Below, piece by piece: positions 44,356-52,978 of a stretch of 64,000 nt of DNA. A program made the position numbers and the translations under genes. Below the pieces are notes generated by a model. That model saw nothing but the letters and a program-made list of their open reading frames with translations, searched no databases and was not told the DNA's origin. Source of the DNA: Brasilonema sennae CENA114. Its GTDB lineage: Bacteria; Cyanobacteriota; Cyanobacteriia; Cyanobacteriales; Nostocaceae. The stretch lies in the NCBI RefSeq assembly GCF_006968745.1, contig NZ_CP030118.1, forward strand, positions 7,026,284-7,090,283, in the 5' to 3' direction. The stretch's first letter is position 1. Each line of letters opens with the position of its first letter.

Positions 44356-44826
44356 ATGGCATTACTTGGGACATCCTCTGAAAATCCGGAAATAGTAAGT
44401 ACCAGTAACAAATTGAACAGTAAGGCGGGGTTGGCTTCTTTACTGTTAACAGTGGTGGAATTGCTTCGCCAACTCATGGAAGCGCAAGTCATTCGCCGCA
44501 TGGAACAACACATTCTCAGCGAAACAGAGTTAGATAGAGCAGCAGAAAGTCTGCAAAAGCTAGAAGAACAAGTGTTGCAGTTATGCGAGATTTTTGAAAT
44601 AGATCCAGCAGATTTGAATGTGAATCTGGGAGAATTCGGCACCCTTTTACCACCACCTGGAACTTACTATCCGGGAGAAACTAGCAACAGTCCTTCTATC
44701 TTGGAACTGCTAGACAGACTTTTAAATATTGGAATTGTGGTGCATGGCGATGTTGATTTGGGTTTGGGTAACCTGAATTTGATTCACGCGAAGCTGCGGC
44801 TGATTTTGACATCAAAACCGATATAA
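44356..44826 (+). CDS. gvpK: gas vesicle protein GvpK
   Basis: 156 residues. GvpK domain at about 22-100 (AGLASLLLTVVELLRQLMEAQ, IRRMEQHILSETELDRAAESL), LNVNLGEFGTLLPP, then a GvpA-like C-terminal segment (ILELLDRLLNIGIVVHGDVD ... LIHAKLRLILTSKPI), the normal arrangement in cyanobacteria. Essential minor gas-vesicle protein. 12 bp after gvpJ. Confidence 0.95.
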   Translation: MALLGTSSENPEIVSTSNKLNSKAGLASLLLTVVELLRQLMEAQVIRRMEQHILSETELDRAAESLQKLEEQVLQLCEIFEIDPADLNVNLGEFGTLLPPPGTYYPGETSNSPSILELLDRLLNIGIVVHGDVDLGLGNLNLIHAKLRLILTSKPI

Positions 44827-44850
44827 AAGTTCTTTTATTTCAAAAAAATT

Positions 44851-45585
44851 ATGAATAATGGTCTTTATCTTTACGGCATTTTACCCGCACCTATTTCGGA
44901 AAAAGTAGTTCTCGAAGGACTAGATCAACAACCAGTTCAGAGCTATAGTGTTGACGGGTTCAACTTTTTATACTCAGAAGCGAAAAAAGAAAAATATCTT
45001 ACTTCCCGACGCAATTTATTGTGCCATGAAAAAGTTTTGGAAGAGGCGATGAGTGAGGGGTTTCGCACTCTACTACCTCTTCGCTTTGGATTGGTAGTGA
45101 AAACCTGGGAAACAGTCACCGAGCAATTGACTCGTCCCCATAAGGAAAAACTCCAAGAGTTATTTCAAAAATTGGAAGGACGCAGAGAAGTAAGCGTCAA
45201 GGTATTTTGGAATAGCCAGTCGGAGATTCAGGGGTTACTAGAGTCAAATGTTAGCTTGAAAAAAAAGCGCGATGCGATGGAAGGTAAAGCTTTAAGTAGA
45301 TCGGAAATCATCGAAATTGGTAAGCTGATTGAAAATGGTTTGCAACTTCGTAAGCAAGCAGTTATTGATGTTTTCCGTTTTGAATTGAACGATCTGGCAG
45401 AGGAATTTGTGGAAAACGATACAATGACGGAAGAGATGATTTACAATGCGGCTTATTTGATTCCCTGGGAAAGTGAATCTAACTTTAGCGAAAAAGTAGA
45501 AGCAATCGACCAGGAATTTGGCGATAGCCTACGAATTCGCTACAACAATTTTACGGCTCCTTATACCTTTGCCCAGCTTTCTTAA
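44851..45585 (+). CDS. gvpF: gas vesicle protein GvpF
   Basis: 244 residues, GvpF/GvpL family. It starts LYLYGILPAPISEKVV and has the family core FLYSEAKKEKYLTSRRNLLCHEKVLEE (split here by natural variation), TLLPLRFGLVV, and the C-terminal ferredoxin-like half MIYNAAYLIPWESES. It matches Anabaena GvpF along its length. GvpF binds the hydrophobic face of GvpA and is thought to help nucleation. 24 bp after gvpK and 14 bp before gvpG. Confidence 0.95.
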   Translation: MNNGLYLYGILPAPISEKVVLEGLDQQPVQSYSVDGFNFLYSEAKKEKYLTSRRNLLCHEKVLEEAMSEGFRTLLPLRFGLVVKTWETVTEQLTRPHKEKLQELFQKLEGRREVSVKVFWNSQSEIQGLLESNVSLKKKRDAMEGKALSRSEIIEIGKLIENGLQLRKQAVIDVFRFELNDLAEEFVENDTMTEEMIYNAAYLIPWESESNFSEKVEAIDQEFGDSLRIRYNNFTAPYTFAQLS

Positions 45586-45599
45586 GGAAACCTAATATT

Positions 45600-45845
45600 A
45601 TGTTTCTGGAACTCTTAACTTTTCCTATTTCAGGACCACTTGGTGGAATCATCTGGCTAGGAGAGCAACTTCTAGAGCGTGCTAATGCTGAATTAGATGA
45701 TGAACAAAATTTGCAAAAACAGTTATTAGCTTTGCAGTTAGCCTTTGATATCGGTGAGATTTCAGAAGAGGACTTTGAAATTCAAGAAGAAGAACTTTTG
45801 CTGAAAATTCAAGCCATGGAAGAAGCAGAAGAAGAATCTGGATGA
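45600..45845 (+). CDS. gvpG: gas vesicle protein GvpG
   Basis: 81 residues. Short amphipathic N-terminal helix (LLTFPISGPLGGIIWLGEQL) followed by a charged helical region (LQKQLLALQLAFDIGEISEE) and an acidic tail. It matches cyanobacterial GvpG. In the F-G pair GvpG is an accessory assembly protein. The gene is followed at once by a strong palindrome. Confidence 0.93.
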   Translation: MFLELLTFPISGPLGGIIWLGEQLLERANAELDDEQNLQKQLLALQLAFDIGEISEEDFEIQEEELLLKIQAMEEAEEESG

Positions 45846-45879
45846 TTTGTACAAACGCCTTAGGAGGCGTTTGTACAAA
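45846..45879. terminator. 15 bp-arm palindrome between gvpG and gvpV
   Basis: TTTGTACAAACGCCT - TAGG - AGGCGTTTGTACAAA, perfect arms with a 4-nt loop, one base after the gvpG stop and 17 bp from the convergent gvpV stop. A bidirectional terminator or mRNA-stabilising hairpin; there is no T-run beyond the arm. Confidence 0.8.
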
Positions 45880-45895
45880 AGCCAGCAGTCAGAAA

Positions 45896-46243
45896 TTAAT
45901 ATTCAAGATAAAAAGTTTGGAAAGGACTCGACTTAACACTCTTATTAGGAGTCGTTGTATTTTGAGGAGAACAAGTATTAGGAGTTGCACTTTGAGAAGA
46001 ACTAGGAGTTGATTGACGCAAGTTCTGAATAGTTTTTTCTGTATTCTCTATTTGGTGATCGAGAAGCCCCAGTTGTTGTCTCAATAGCTGAATACGCTGT
46101 TCCATAAACTCCAATTCTTGCTGGATACGCTGCCGTTTCGTTACCATTTTATATAAATCTAATTGTTCAGCAGCTTCACTTTTATTACGAGGTATTGTGC
46201 TGATTTTAGGCTGAATTGTGCGGCGCGGGGGAATGCTTTTCAT
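45896..46243 (-). CDS. gvpV: gas vesicle protein GvpV (inverted)
   Basis: 115 residues from the ATG at 46243; an in-frame ATG at 46273 would add ten residues that do not fit the family start. Sequence MKSIPPRRTIQPKISTIPRN then a helical core LDLYKMVTKRQRIQQELEFM, LRQQLGLLDHQIENTE, followed by a Ser/Thr/Pro tail. It resembles the small coiled-coil GvpV of Anabaena, where gvpV directly follows gvpG on the same strand. Here it is convergent with gvpG, so the classical operon has been rearranged. Function in vesicle assembly is not well defined. Confidence 0.68.
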   Translation of the reverse strand: MKSIPPRRTIQPKISTIPRNKSEAAEQLDLYKMVTKRQRIQQELEFMEQRIQLLRQQLGLLDHQIENTEKTIQNLRQSTPSSSQSATPNTCSPQNTTTPNKSVKSSPFQTFYLEY

Positions 46244-46451
46244 GTATACTTTAAAAATTAACGTATAAATCAACTATAATTAAAAAACGGCGTTCGCAAA
46301 TACTATTACTAAAGCTGGGTAAAATTTCTTAGTAAAACCTTTAATATAGCAGTCCTATCTAATTTATGAAAATTTTTAACCGCCAAGACCCTAAAAGCGC
46401 CAAGAAAAGTAGGATTGCTATAGAAAGCCGTTGAAGGGGAGTGAGCGATCA

Positions 46452-48041
46452 ATGAAACTGCAAGAAACTGTTGCCGGACAACCAAAAGATGTTGACCTTG
46501 GTTATCCTACCTCGGCAACTCCCTACTTCAATGGTAGTAGCGATCAAATTGACATCCCCTACGCTACAGATATTAACCCTACTAGCTTTACAGTCGAGAT
46601 GTGGGTTCTGTTTCAACGCAGTAGAGGCTATCGAGCTATTTTGACTTCCGTCAGTGGTTCTGCAACCCTTGGGCGTCGAGGGTATGTCTTCTGTGTGAAC
46701 GCCGCACAACAGTGGCAGTTTTGGCTCGGTAGCGGTCAGATAGGAATTCCTTGGGTTATTCTTACAGGCTCGAAAGCTCAACGAGGGATCTGGACTCATC
46801 TAACAGGAACCTATGACTCAGTATCCAAAACAATGGCTTTCTATATTAATGGTCTAGCTGTGGGGCAATACACAGGAATTCCGTTTCAACCAAACAATCG
46901 CCATCCATTGCATGTGGGCGCAGGAGCAACCGAAGCCGGAGCAAGTTCGTGTTTCTTTTACGGGAGTATTACTAAAGTGCGGATTTGGGCGGAAGCGCTT
47001 TCCCCGGTTGAAATTCAGACTCTTGCTATTGAGGGAGTACTGGGCGACCAAACTGTGGAACAAACTGTGGAACCCACTTCACCCATCCCGACTCCAGTTG
47101 CTCAGGTAAAGCAACCAGAAGTACCTATCACTTCACCCATCCCGACTCCAGTTGCTCAGACAAAGCAACCAGAAGTAACTATCACTCCACCCATCCCGAC
47201 TCCAGTTGCTCAGACAAAGCAACCAGAAGTAACTATCACTTCACCCATCCCGACTCCAGTTGCTCAGGTAAAGCAACCAGAAGTACCTGCCAAGCCTCTT
47301 GCTACAACTCCTCCTGAATCCTCTGAGATAAAACCATTAAGCAAAGAGCTAGAGAAATCCTTACAGCCAGTATTGATGTTTGACGGGCAAGATGATTATG
47401 TAGAAATCCCATATTCTCCTACTTTAGACTTTCCTCAAACGCAAGATTTTGCGATCGAAGTTTGGCTAAAGCCAGACCTTATGGAGGAAACTAAGAGCAA
47501 AAAAACATTCGATATCAATGTCCTTGAAAAATGGGTAGGAACCCCGTTTCCATACGCCATCCGATACAGCAGTAAGAATGGTCGCGTCTATGCATCTCGC
47601 TATGATGATCACAAAAAGAATCCAGCAGTCTCCTGTTTGCAACCGATTAACGATCAACAGTTTCATCATGTTGCGTTTGTGAAACAAAGTTCCCAACTGT
47701 ACTTGTATGTGGATGGTGTCGAAGTGGCAACCACAAATGACACAACTATAGGAACAACTCAGAACAATTCACCGCTTTACTTAAGTCGAGGGGCAGTGGG
47801 AGGGGGGCGGCATTTGTTTAAAGGTCAAATGGTTGAATTCCGTATTTGGAATCGAACTCGTTCTCAAGCGGAAATCCAAGCCGATATGTCGCGTCATCTC
47901 GTGGGTGACGAACCCGGATTAGTGGGCTACTGGGCTTTGAATGAAGGAAGTGGTGATACAGTCTCTGACAAAACCAAAAACGCCAATCACGGCAAGATAA
48001 CTGGAGCAACCTGGAAACAAGTTGAAGTGCCAATTAGTTAA
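46452..48041 (+). CDS. double LamG-domain protein with 18-residue linker repeats
   Basis: 529 residues from the ATG at 46452, preceded by AAGGGGAG; an in-frame TTG at 46431 is less likely. LamG-type domain 1 at about 22-190 (NPTSFTVEMWVLFQRSRGYRA; WTHLTGTYDSVSKTMAFYIN), closely paralogous to the LamG domain of the protein at 37695-40238. Then four 18-residue repeats (PIPTPVAQTKQPEVTIT pattern). LamG domain 2 at about 309-525 (FDGQDDYVEIPYSPTLDFP; LYVDGVEVATTND; GYWALNEGSG). No signal peptide. It lies between gvpV and gvpW, so it probably acts with gas vesicles. Ligand unknown; LamG domains bind glycans or proteins. Confidence 0.88.
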   Translation: MKLQETVAGQPKDVDLGYPTSATPYFNGSSDQIDIPYATDINPTSFTVEMWVLFQRSRGYRAILTSVSGSATLGRRGYVFCVNAAQQWQFWLGSGQIGIPWVILTGSKAQRGIWTHLTGTYDSVSKTMAFYINGLAVGQYTGIPFQPNNRHPLHVGAGATEAGASSCFFYGSITKVRIWAEALSPVEIQTLAIEGVLGDQTVEQTVEPTSPIPTPVAQVKQPEVPITSPIPTPVAQTKQPEVTITPPIPTPVAQTKQPEVTITSPIPTPVAQVKQPEVPAKPLATTPPESSEIKPLSKELEKSLQPVLMFDGQDDYVEIPYSPTLDFPQTQDFAIEVWLKPDLMEETKSKKTFDINVLEKWVGTPFPYAIRYSSKNGRVYASRYDDHKKNPAVSCLQPINDQQFHHVAFVKQSSQLYLYVDGVEVATTNDTTIGTTQNNSPLYLSRGAVGGGRHLFKGQMVEFRIWNRTRSQAEIQADMSRHLVGDEPGLVGYWALNEGSGDTVSDKTKNANHGKITGATWKQVEVPIS

Positions 48042-48065
48042 AAATTTTTACTTTTACAACTAAGC

Positions 48066-48749
48066 GTGGAACTGTCTAACTTTTACACTTACGCTTTTCT
48101 CTTGACACCAGCCACCGTTTTGGAGTTACCTGTCGGCATTGGCGACATGGTACTTCTTATCAGTCATGCTGGCGTTTCAGCTTTGGTGGAACCAGAGGTG
48201 TCTAGTGAATCATTACAGAACGATGACGAACGATTAATCCAAGCAGTTTTGTCCCATGATCGAGTGGTTTGTGAACTATTTCGCCAAACTACAATTTTAC
48301 CCTTGCGGTTCGGTACTTCCTTTGCCTCAAAAGAAAGCTTACTAACTCATCTAGAATCCCACGCGGAGGAATATCTAGAAAAGCTACGCCAACTAAATGG
48401 TAAAGCCGAATATATGTTGAAATTTATTCCCCGGACTTTAGATGAACCAAACATAACACCTGAAGCAGGAGGAAGACAGTATTTTTTAGCCAAGAAACAA
48501 CGTTATCAAACACAGCAAGACTTTCAAATAGCTCAAACTGCGGAATGGGATCGGGCAGTTCATCTTATAACCCAGATATATAAGTCGGCAATTGTTGTTC
48601 AACCGGAAGGTGAAGATGCGCGGATTTATCTTTTAGTCAGTCGCCAAGACGAACCTTTACTTGCAGAACAATTTCTAGCTTGGCAAAAAGCGTGTTCTCG
48701 TTGGGAATTACAGTTAGGACTCGCCCTACCTCCGTACCATTTTATCTAA
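48066..48749 (+). CDS. gvpW: GvpF/GvpL-family protein, GvpW-like
   Basis: 227 residues, GTG start. It begins FYTYAFLLTPATVLELP and has ALSAVV-like GVSALVEPEV, VLSHDRVVCELFRQTTILPLRF, and a C-terminal ferredoxin-like half ending LQLGLALPPYHFI. This is a divergent second member of the GvpF/L family, in the position and with the features of Anabaena GvpW (end of the classical cluster). 24 bp after the LamG gene and 49 bp before the ArsA-type gene, so the rightward operon continues beyond the classical gvp set. Naming as gvpW is from recall; gvpL is the alternative. Confidence 0.75.
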   Translation: MELSNFYTYAFLLTPATVLELPVGIGDMVLLISHAGVSALVEPEVSSESLQNDDERLIQAVLSHDRVVCELFRQTTILPLRFGTSFASKESLLTHLESHAEEYLEKLRQLNGKAEYMLKFIPRTLDEPNITPEAGGRQYFLAKKQRYQTQQDFQIAQTAEWDRAVHLITQIYKSAIVVQPEGEDARIYLLVSRQDEPLLAEQFLAWQKACSRWELQLGLALPPYHFI

Positions 48750-48798
48750 AAGTTATATCTGGAATTTTTCAATCTAAAAAATATCAGGAGGTGTAGAG

Positions 48799-50679
48799 AT
48801 GGATGATATGGTAAAGTACGACTCGCTTCAGCTAGCAATGTTTAGCGGTAAAGGTGGAGTAGGAAAAACTACCCTTGCCTGCGGTTTTGCCCGACGCTGG
48901 GCGAGATTATTTCCCAACGAACAAATACTGTTAATATCTACAGATCCAGCCCATTCTTTAGGCGATGTGCTACAAATAAAAGTGCAAGACAACGCCTTAC
49001 CCTTACCTGATTTACCTAACTTGAGTGTTCGAGCGTTGGATGCTAAAGAATTACTTTTAGAATTTAAGGCAAAATACGGCAAGTTTTTAGAGGTATTAGT
49101 TGAGCGGGGAAGTTTTGTTGAGGGCGAAGACTTAACACCTGTTTGGGATTTAGACTGGCCCGGTTTAGATGAAGTTATGGGTCTGTTGGAAATTCAACGC
49201 CTGCTAACAGAAAAAGTGGTAGATCGCGTAGTAGTAGATATGGCTCCTTCCGGTCACACTTTAAACTTGTTGGGAATCAAAGATTTTTTAGATATAGTTT
49301 TAAATTCTTTAGAATTATTTCAAGAAAAACATCGGGTCATTACCCAAACTTTTAAGCGAAGTTATACCGCCGATGAAATCGATGACTTTTTGGTCAAGAT
49401 GAAATCTGAATTAGCAGAAGGCAGACGCCTACTACAAAATCAAGATATATCTACTTGCTTGGTAGTGGCGATCGCTGAACCCATGAGCCTTTTAGAAACA
49501 GAACGATTTCTAGAAAACTTACAAGTGTTAGAAATTAAGAGTGGTGGGTTATTAGTTAACAAGATTTTAGCAGATGCAGATACAGATTTAGATCGCTATA
49601 GCGAACAACAAGAATTGCTAAATAAGTTTGTCAAACTACCAGGAAACCAACCTGTTTTTCTTATATCACAACAGCCATCAGAACCACTTGGCAGTGCAGC
49701 ATTAGACAATCTTATTAACCAAATTCAAAAAATTGATACAGTTCCAATTGCCCCACCACCACCCATACAGTGGCCGGCTAAAGTGCTACCCGATTTCAGC
49801 GATTTTATCGCAGAAGGACGGCAACTTATCCTTGTTGGCGGCAAAGGTGGAGTTGGAAAAACGACAGTAGCAGCTGCTATAGGGTGGGCGTTAGCAAATC
49901 GTTATCCTGATAAAAAGATTCGCCTCATTTCTATCGACCCCGCCCATTCTTTGGGAGATGCTTTTGGGGCAAAATTAAAACACGAACCCACCCAGATAAC
50001 GACCAATTTGAGCGGTCAAGAAATCGATGCTGATATAGTTTTGGAACAGTTCCGCAATGATTATCTTTGGGAATTAGCCGAAATGATGAGCGGCGAAGGA
50101 TCTCAAGCCGGGGCGGTGAAAATTGCTTACACTCCCGAAGCTTGGCGACAAATTGTAGCGCAAGCTTTACCTGGTATTGATGAAATGCTGTCTCTGATCA
50201 CAGTGATGGATTTATTAGAGCGCAAACAGCAAGATTTAATTATCCTGGATACTGCCCCTACCGGTCATCTTCTGCGCTTTCTAGAAATGCCATCTGCATT
50301 AGCAGACTGGCTAGCCTGGATATTCAAGCTGTGGATGAAGTATCAAAATGTTTTAGGTAGGGTAGATTTTATGGGAAGGCTGCGGAATTTGCGACAACAA
50401 GTTGTACAAGCACAGAAGAAATTAAAAGACCCCCACCATACTGAATTTATTGGTGTCATCCAAGCTGAAGCTGCAATTATTGCAGAACAAGTGCGGTTAA
50501 CTGAGTCTTTGCAAAATATGGGAGTTCCGCAGCGTTACATAGTGCATAACCGTTACAGTCAGAATATGGAACTTGATGATAGTTTATTTGCTCAGCAAAC
50601 TATTATTCGCTTACCAATTTTACCTCGTTCTGTGGAACCGCTAGACCGAATTAAAGCAGCTGCGAGTATGTTACTTTAA
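48799..50679 (+). CDS. tandem ArsA/Get3-type ATPase
   Basis: 626 residues with two ArsA-like halves. Half 1: deviant Walker A GKGGVGKTTL (17-26), STDPAHSLGD switch I, VVDMAPSGHTL switch II. Half 2: GKGGVGKTTV (about 349-357), SIDPAHSLGD and LDTAPTGHLLRF. Both sites look intact. No CxxC zinc-dimer motif like Get3 and no arsenite Cys triad in the places expected for ArsA, and no arsB or arsD nearby, so arsenic export is unlikely. Get3-like ATPases chaperone hydrophobic helices; GvpA and GvpF-type proteins are plausible clients by location only. A strong Shine-Dalgarno (AGGAGGTG) sits 5 nt before ATG. Confidence 0.92.
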   Translation: MDDMVKYDSLQLAMFSGKGGVGKTTLACGFARRWARLFPNEQILLISTDPAHSLGDVLQIKVQDNALPLPDLPNLSVRALDAKELLLEFKAKYGKFLEVLVERGSFVEGEDLTPVWDLDWPGLDEVMGLLEIQRLLTEKVVDRVVVDMAPSGHTLNLLGIKDFLDIVLNSLELFQEKHRVITQTFKRSYTADEIDDFLVKMKSELAEGRRLLQNQDISTCLVVAIAEPMSLLETERFLENLQVLEIKSGGLLVNKILADADTDLDRYSEQQELLNKFVKLPGNQPVFLISQQPSEPLGSAALDNLINQIQKIDTVPIAPPPPIQWPAKVLPDFSDFIAEGRQLILVGGKGGVGKTTVAAAIGWALANRYPDKKIRLISIDPAHSLGDAFGAKLKHEPTQITTNLSGQEIDADIVLEQFRNDYLWELAEMMSGEGSQAGAVKIAYTPEAWRQIVAQALPGIDEMLSLITVMDLLERKQQDLIILDTAPTGHLLRFLEMPSALADWLAWIFKLWMKYQNVLGRVDFMGRLRNLRQQVVQAQKKLKDPHHTEFIGVIQAEAAIIAEQVRLTESLQNMGVPQRYIVHNRYSQNMELDDSLFAQQTIIRLPILPRSVEPLDRIKAAASMLL

Positions 50680-50814
50680 CGAATTCCGCGAAATTCCGCA
50701 TCCGCCGGGAGCGGTGACGATGGATAGGGGAGGGCATAAACTGAAAAGCTTAGTCTCAACTTGAAACGGGTTAATAAGTACAAATGTGACTGCAAAAAAA
50801 AGGGGAGAAGTTTG

Positions 50815-52650
50815 ATGAACGATTTATTCAAAGGTTTTGAGCAGTTATTAGAACTTGCAAAAGCCTTGGAAGAAAAAATTGAAACTGGAGAACTCAAAGC
50901 AGATATGCAGTTCCGAACTCGTCCTTTGAGGAGTATACCTCGTTCTCCCCGTCCTAGCTATGTAAATAATGTCAGCACAAGTAGCTTCCGCACTCCACAC
51001 TCATCTAGTTCTAGTTCTGGTGGATCGAGTTCTACAACCCCAAACCCAGTCAAACCAAATCAGACAACAGAGAATTATTCGTTAAAAGATGTGGGCGGAC
51101 TTGGGGAAGTCCTCAAAGAACTCAAAGAATTAATCGCCATACCTTTAAAACGTCCTGACCTACTTGCGAAAATTGGACTAGAACCGACACGGGGTGTTTT
51201 ATTAGTCGGTCCCCCTGGTACTGGCAAAACTCTCACTGCCCGCGCCCTTACTGAAGAACTGGGAGTCAACCACATTGCCATAGCTGGACCAGAAGTCATC
51301 GGTAAACACTACGGCGAAGCGGAACAGAGACTGCGAGAAATCTTTGAGAAAGCTGCGAAAAGTACTCCTTGCTTGATATTCATAGATGAAATCGACAGTC
51401 TCGCCCCAGATCGCAGCAAAGTAGAAGGGGAAGTGGAAAAACGGCTAGTCGCACAACTCCTCAGCCTGATGGATGGTTTTGCCACAACTAAAGGCGTGAT
51501 CGTGCTAGGGGCCACTAATCGTCCCGACCATCTTGATCCAGCGTTGCGACGCCCTGGAAGATTTGATCGCGAAGTGTTATTTCGCGTACCAGACCGTCAG
51601 GGACGCTTGGAGATCCTACAAATTCTGACTCGCGCTATACCATTAGACCAGACGGTAAACTTAGAAGCGATCGCCGATTTAGCCGTCGGATTTGTGGGTG
51701 CAGACTTGAAAGCCGTCTGTCAAAAAGCTGCCTACAGTGCTTTGCGCCGCCAAGTCCCCTCCATTGAAGCCCAAATTCCAGAGACGATGACGGTACAGCA
51801 GTCAGATTTTTTGCAAGCACTTCAAGAAATTAAACCCGCCGTTTTGCGTTCGGTACAAGTAGAATCTCCTAATGTTGCTTGGTCAGAAATTGGTGGACTT
51901 GAGGAAATCAAACAAACTCTGCGCGAATCGGTAGAAGGTGCACTGTTACATCCAGAACTTTATTTAAGAACCAAAGCGCGATCGCCCAAAGGCATTTTAC
52001 TTTGGGGACCACCTGGAACTGGCAAAACTATGTTAGCTAAAGCCGTTGCTTCCCAAGCTAGAGCTAATTTTATCTGCATCAATGGTCCGGAATTACTGAG
52101 CAAGTGGGTGGGTGCTAGCGAACAAGCAGTGCGGGAATTATTCGCCAAAGCTAGACTTGCAGCCCCCTGTGTTATTTTTCTCGACGAAATTGATACTTTA
52201 GCACCAGCAAGAGGGCGTTACAATGGCGATTCTGGAGTCAGCGATCGCGTTGTGGGACAGTTGCTCACAGAATTAGACGGGTTGCAGACAGGTGCTACCA
52301 TTCTAGTGATTGCCGCTACCAATCGTCCTGATACCTTAGATCCAGCAATACTTCGCGCTGGACGGTTAGATTTACAGCTATTAGTGGATTTACCTAATTT
52401 GGAAAGTCGCTTGGCAATTCTGCTACTCCACAACCAAGACCGTCCATTGCAGGATGTGAGTTTAGCATACTGGGCAGCAGTCACTGAGGGTTGGAACGGG
52501 GCGGATTTGGCATTGTTAGGCGATCGCTCTGCTGTAGAAGCAATCCGTCGCTATCGCTCTGGTGGAATGAGTGATCCGGCGGCAATCCGGATTACAACTG
52601 ACGATTTTAACTATGCCTACCAGGTTTTAAGCCAACAGCGTCCGGCGTAA
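50815..52650 (+). CDS. Cdc48/p97-like double AAA+ ATPase, copy 2
   Basis: 611 residues from the ATG at 50815 (AGGGGAG upstream). The alternative open frame from 50761 adds 18 Lys-rich residues that the paralogue lacks. Same layout as 35851-37677: short N-terminal FKGFEQLLELAKALEEK motif and Ser-rich linker, then two AAA+ modules, each with GPPGTGKT, IFxDEID and arginine finger (RRPGRFDRE; RAGRLDLQ). Overall roughly two-thirds identical to copy 1 in the modules, so the two could form mixed hexamers. It closes the rightward gvp arm, 135 bp after the ArsA-type gene. Confidence 0.93.
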   Translation: MNDLFKGFEQLLELAKALEEKIETGELKADMQFRTRPLRSIPRSPRPSYVNNVSTSSFRTPHSSSSSSGGSSSTTPNPVKPNQTTENYSLKDVGGLGEVLKELKELIAIPLKRPDLLAKIGLEPTRGVLLVGPPGTGKTLTARALTEELGVNHIAIAGPEVIGKHYGEAEQRLREIFEKAAKSTPCLIFIDEIDSLAPDRSKVEGEVEKRLVAQLLSLMDGFATTKGVIVLGATNRPDHLDPALRRPGRFDREVLFRVPDRQGRLEILQILTRAIPLDQTVNLEAIADLAVGFVGADLKAVCQKAAYSALRRQVPSIEAQIPETMTVQQSDFLQALQEIKPAVLRSVQVESPNVAWSEIGGLEEIKQTLRESVEGALLHPELYLRTKARSPKGILLWGPPGTGKTMLAKAVASQARANFICINGPELLSKWVGASEQAVRELFAKARLAAPCVIFLDEIDTLAPARGRYNGDSGVSDRVVGQLLTELDGLQTGATILVIAATNRPDTLDPAILRAGRLDLQLLVDLPNLESRLAILLLHNQDRPLQDVSLAYWAAVTEGWNGADLALLGDRSAVEAIRRYRSGGMSDPAAIRITTDDFNYAYQVLSQQRPA

Positions 52651-52719
52651 CCTGCTGCGTTGAAAAACAGTTTTCGGTGTATGGCACACAGTTTTTCCCG
52701 GTATTCCGTAGGCTAGCTA

Positions 52720-52840
52720 TTACAGCAGTTTTCATATGAATAGACCACAAATCGTAGGGTGGGCATTGCTTAGAAAAGCCGATTTGATAGACATTTGAGA
52801 TATTAATGAGCAATGCCCACCTTACAGAAAACCGCTGTAA
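52720..52840. mobile_element. MITE-like element 1
   Basis: 121 bp with terminal inverted repeats TTACAGCAGTTTTC / GAAAACCGCTGTAA (one mismatch) and an inner inverted repeat GTAGGGTGGGCATTGCT / AGCAATGCCCACCTTAC. No coding capacity; a non-autonomous element. Confidence 0.7.
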
Positions 52841-52885
52841 AACACTGGCTAATAATTCTCAACAATTACCGTATTTAATTTCTCC

Positions 52886-52978
52886 AGGACTTACGCAAGG
52901 GAAACGTAGTTGTGTCATTGCGACCAGGAGTACGCAATCTCACAGTCAACTATTATTAGTAACTCGTGCGTAAGTCCT
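52886..52978. mobile_element. MITE-like element 2
   Basis: 93 bp bounded by perfect 12 bp inverted repeats AGGACTTACGCA / TGCGTAAGTCCT. The ends resemble those of cyanobacterial IS elements; the interior is non-coding. Confidence 0.7.

Noticed and set aside
48799..50679. Arsenite efflux ATPase
   Set aside because: No ars partner genes, no arsenite-binding Cys cluster seen, and the location is within a gvp operon.
25900..52650. Prophage or phage-tail-like injection system, suggested by the AAA+ and LamG genes
   Set aside because: No sheath, tube, baseplate, spike, capsid, integrase or terminase genes are present; the gvp genes explain the core.
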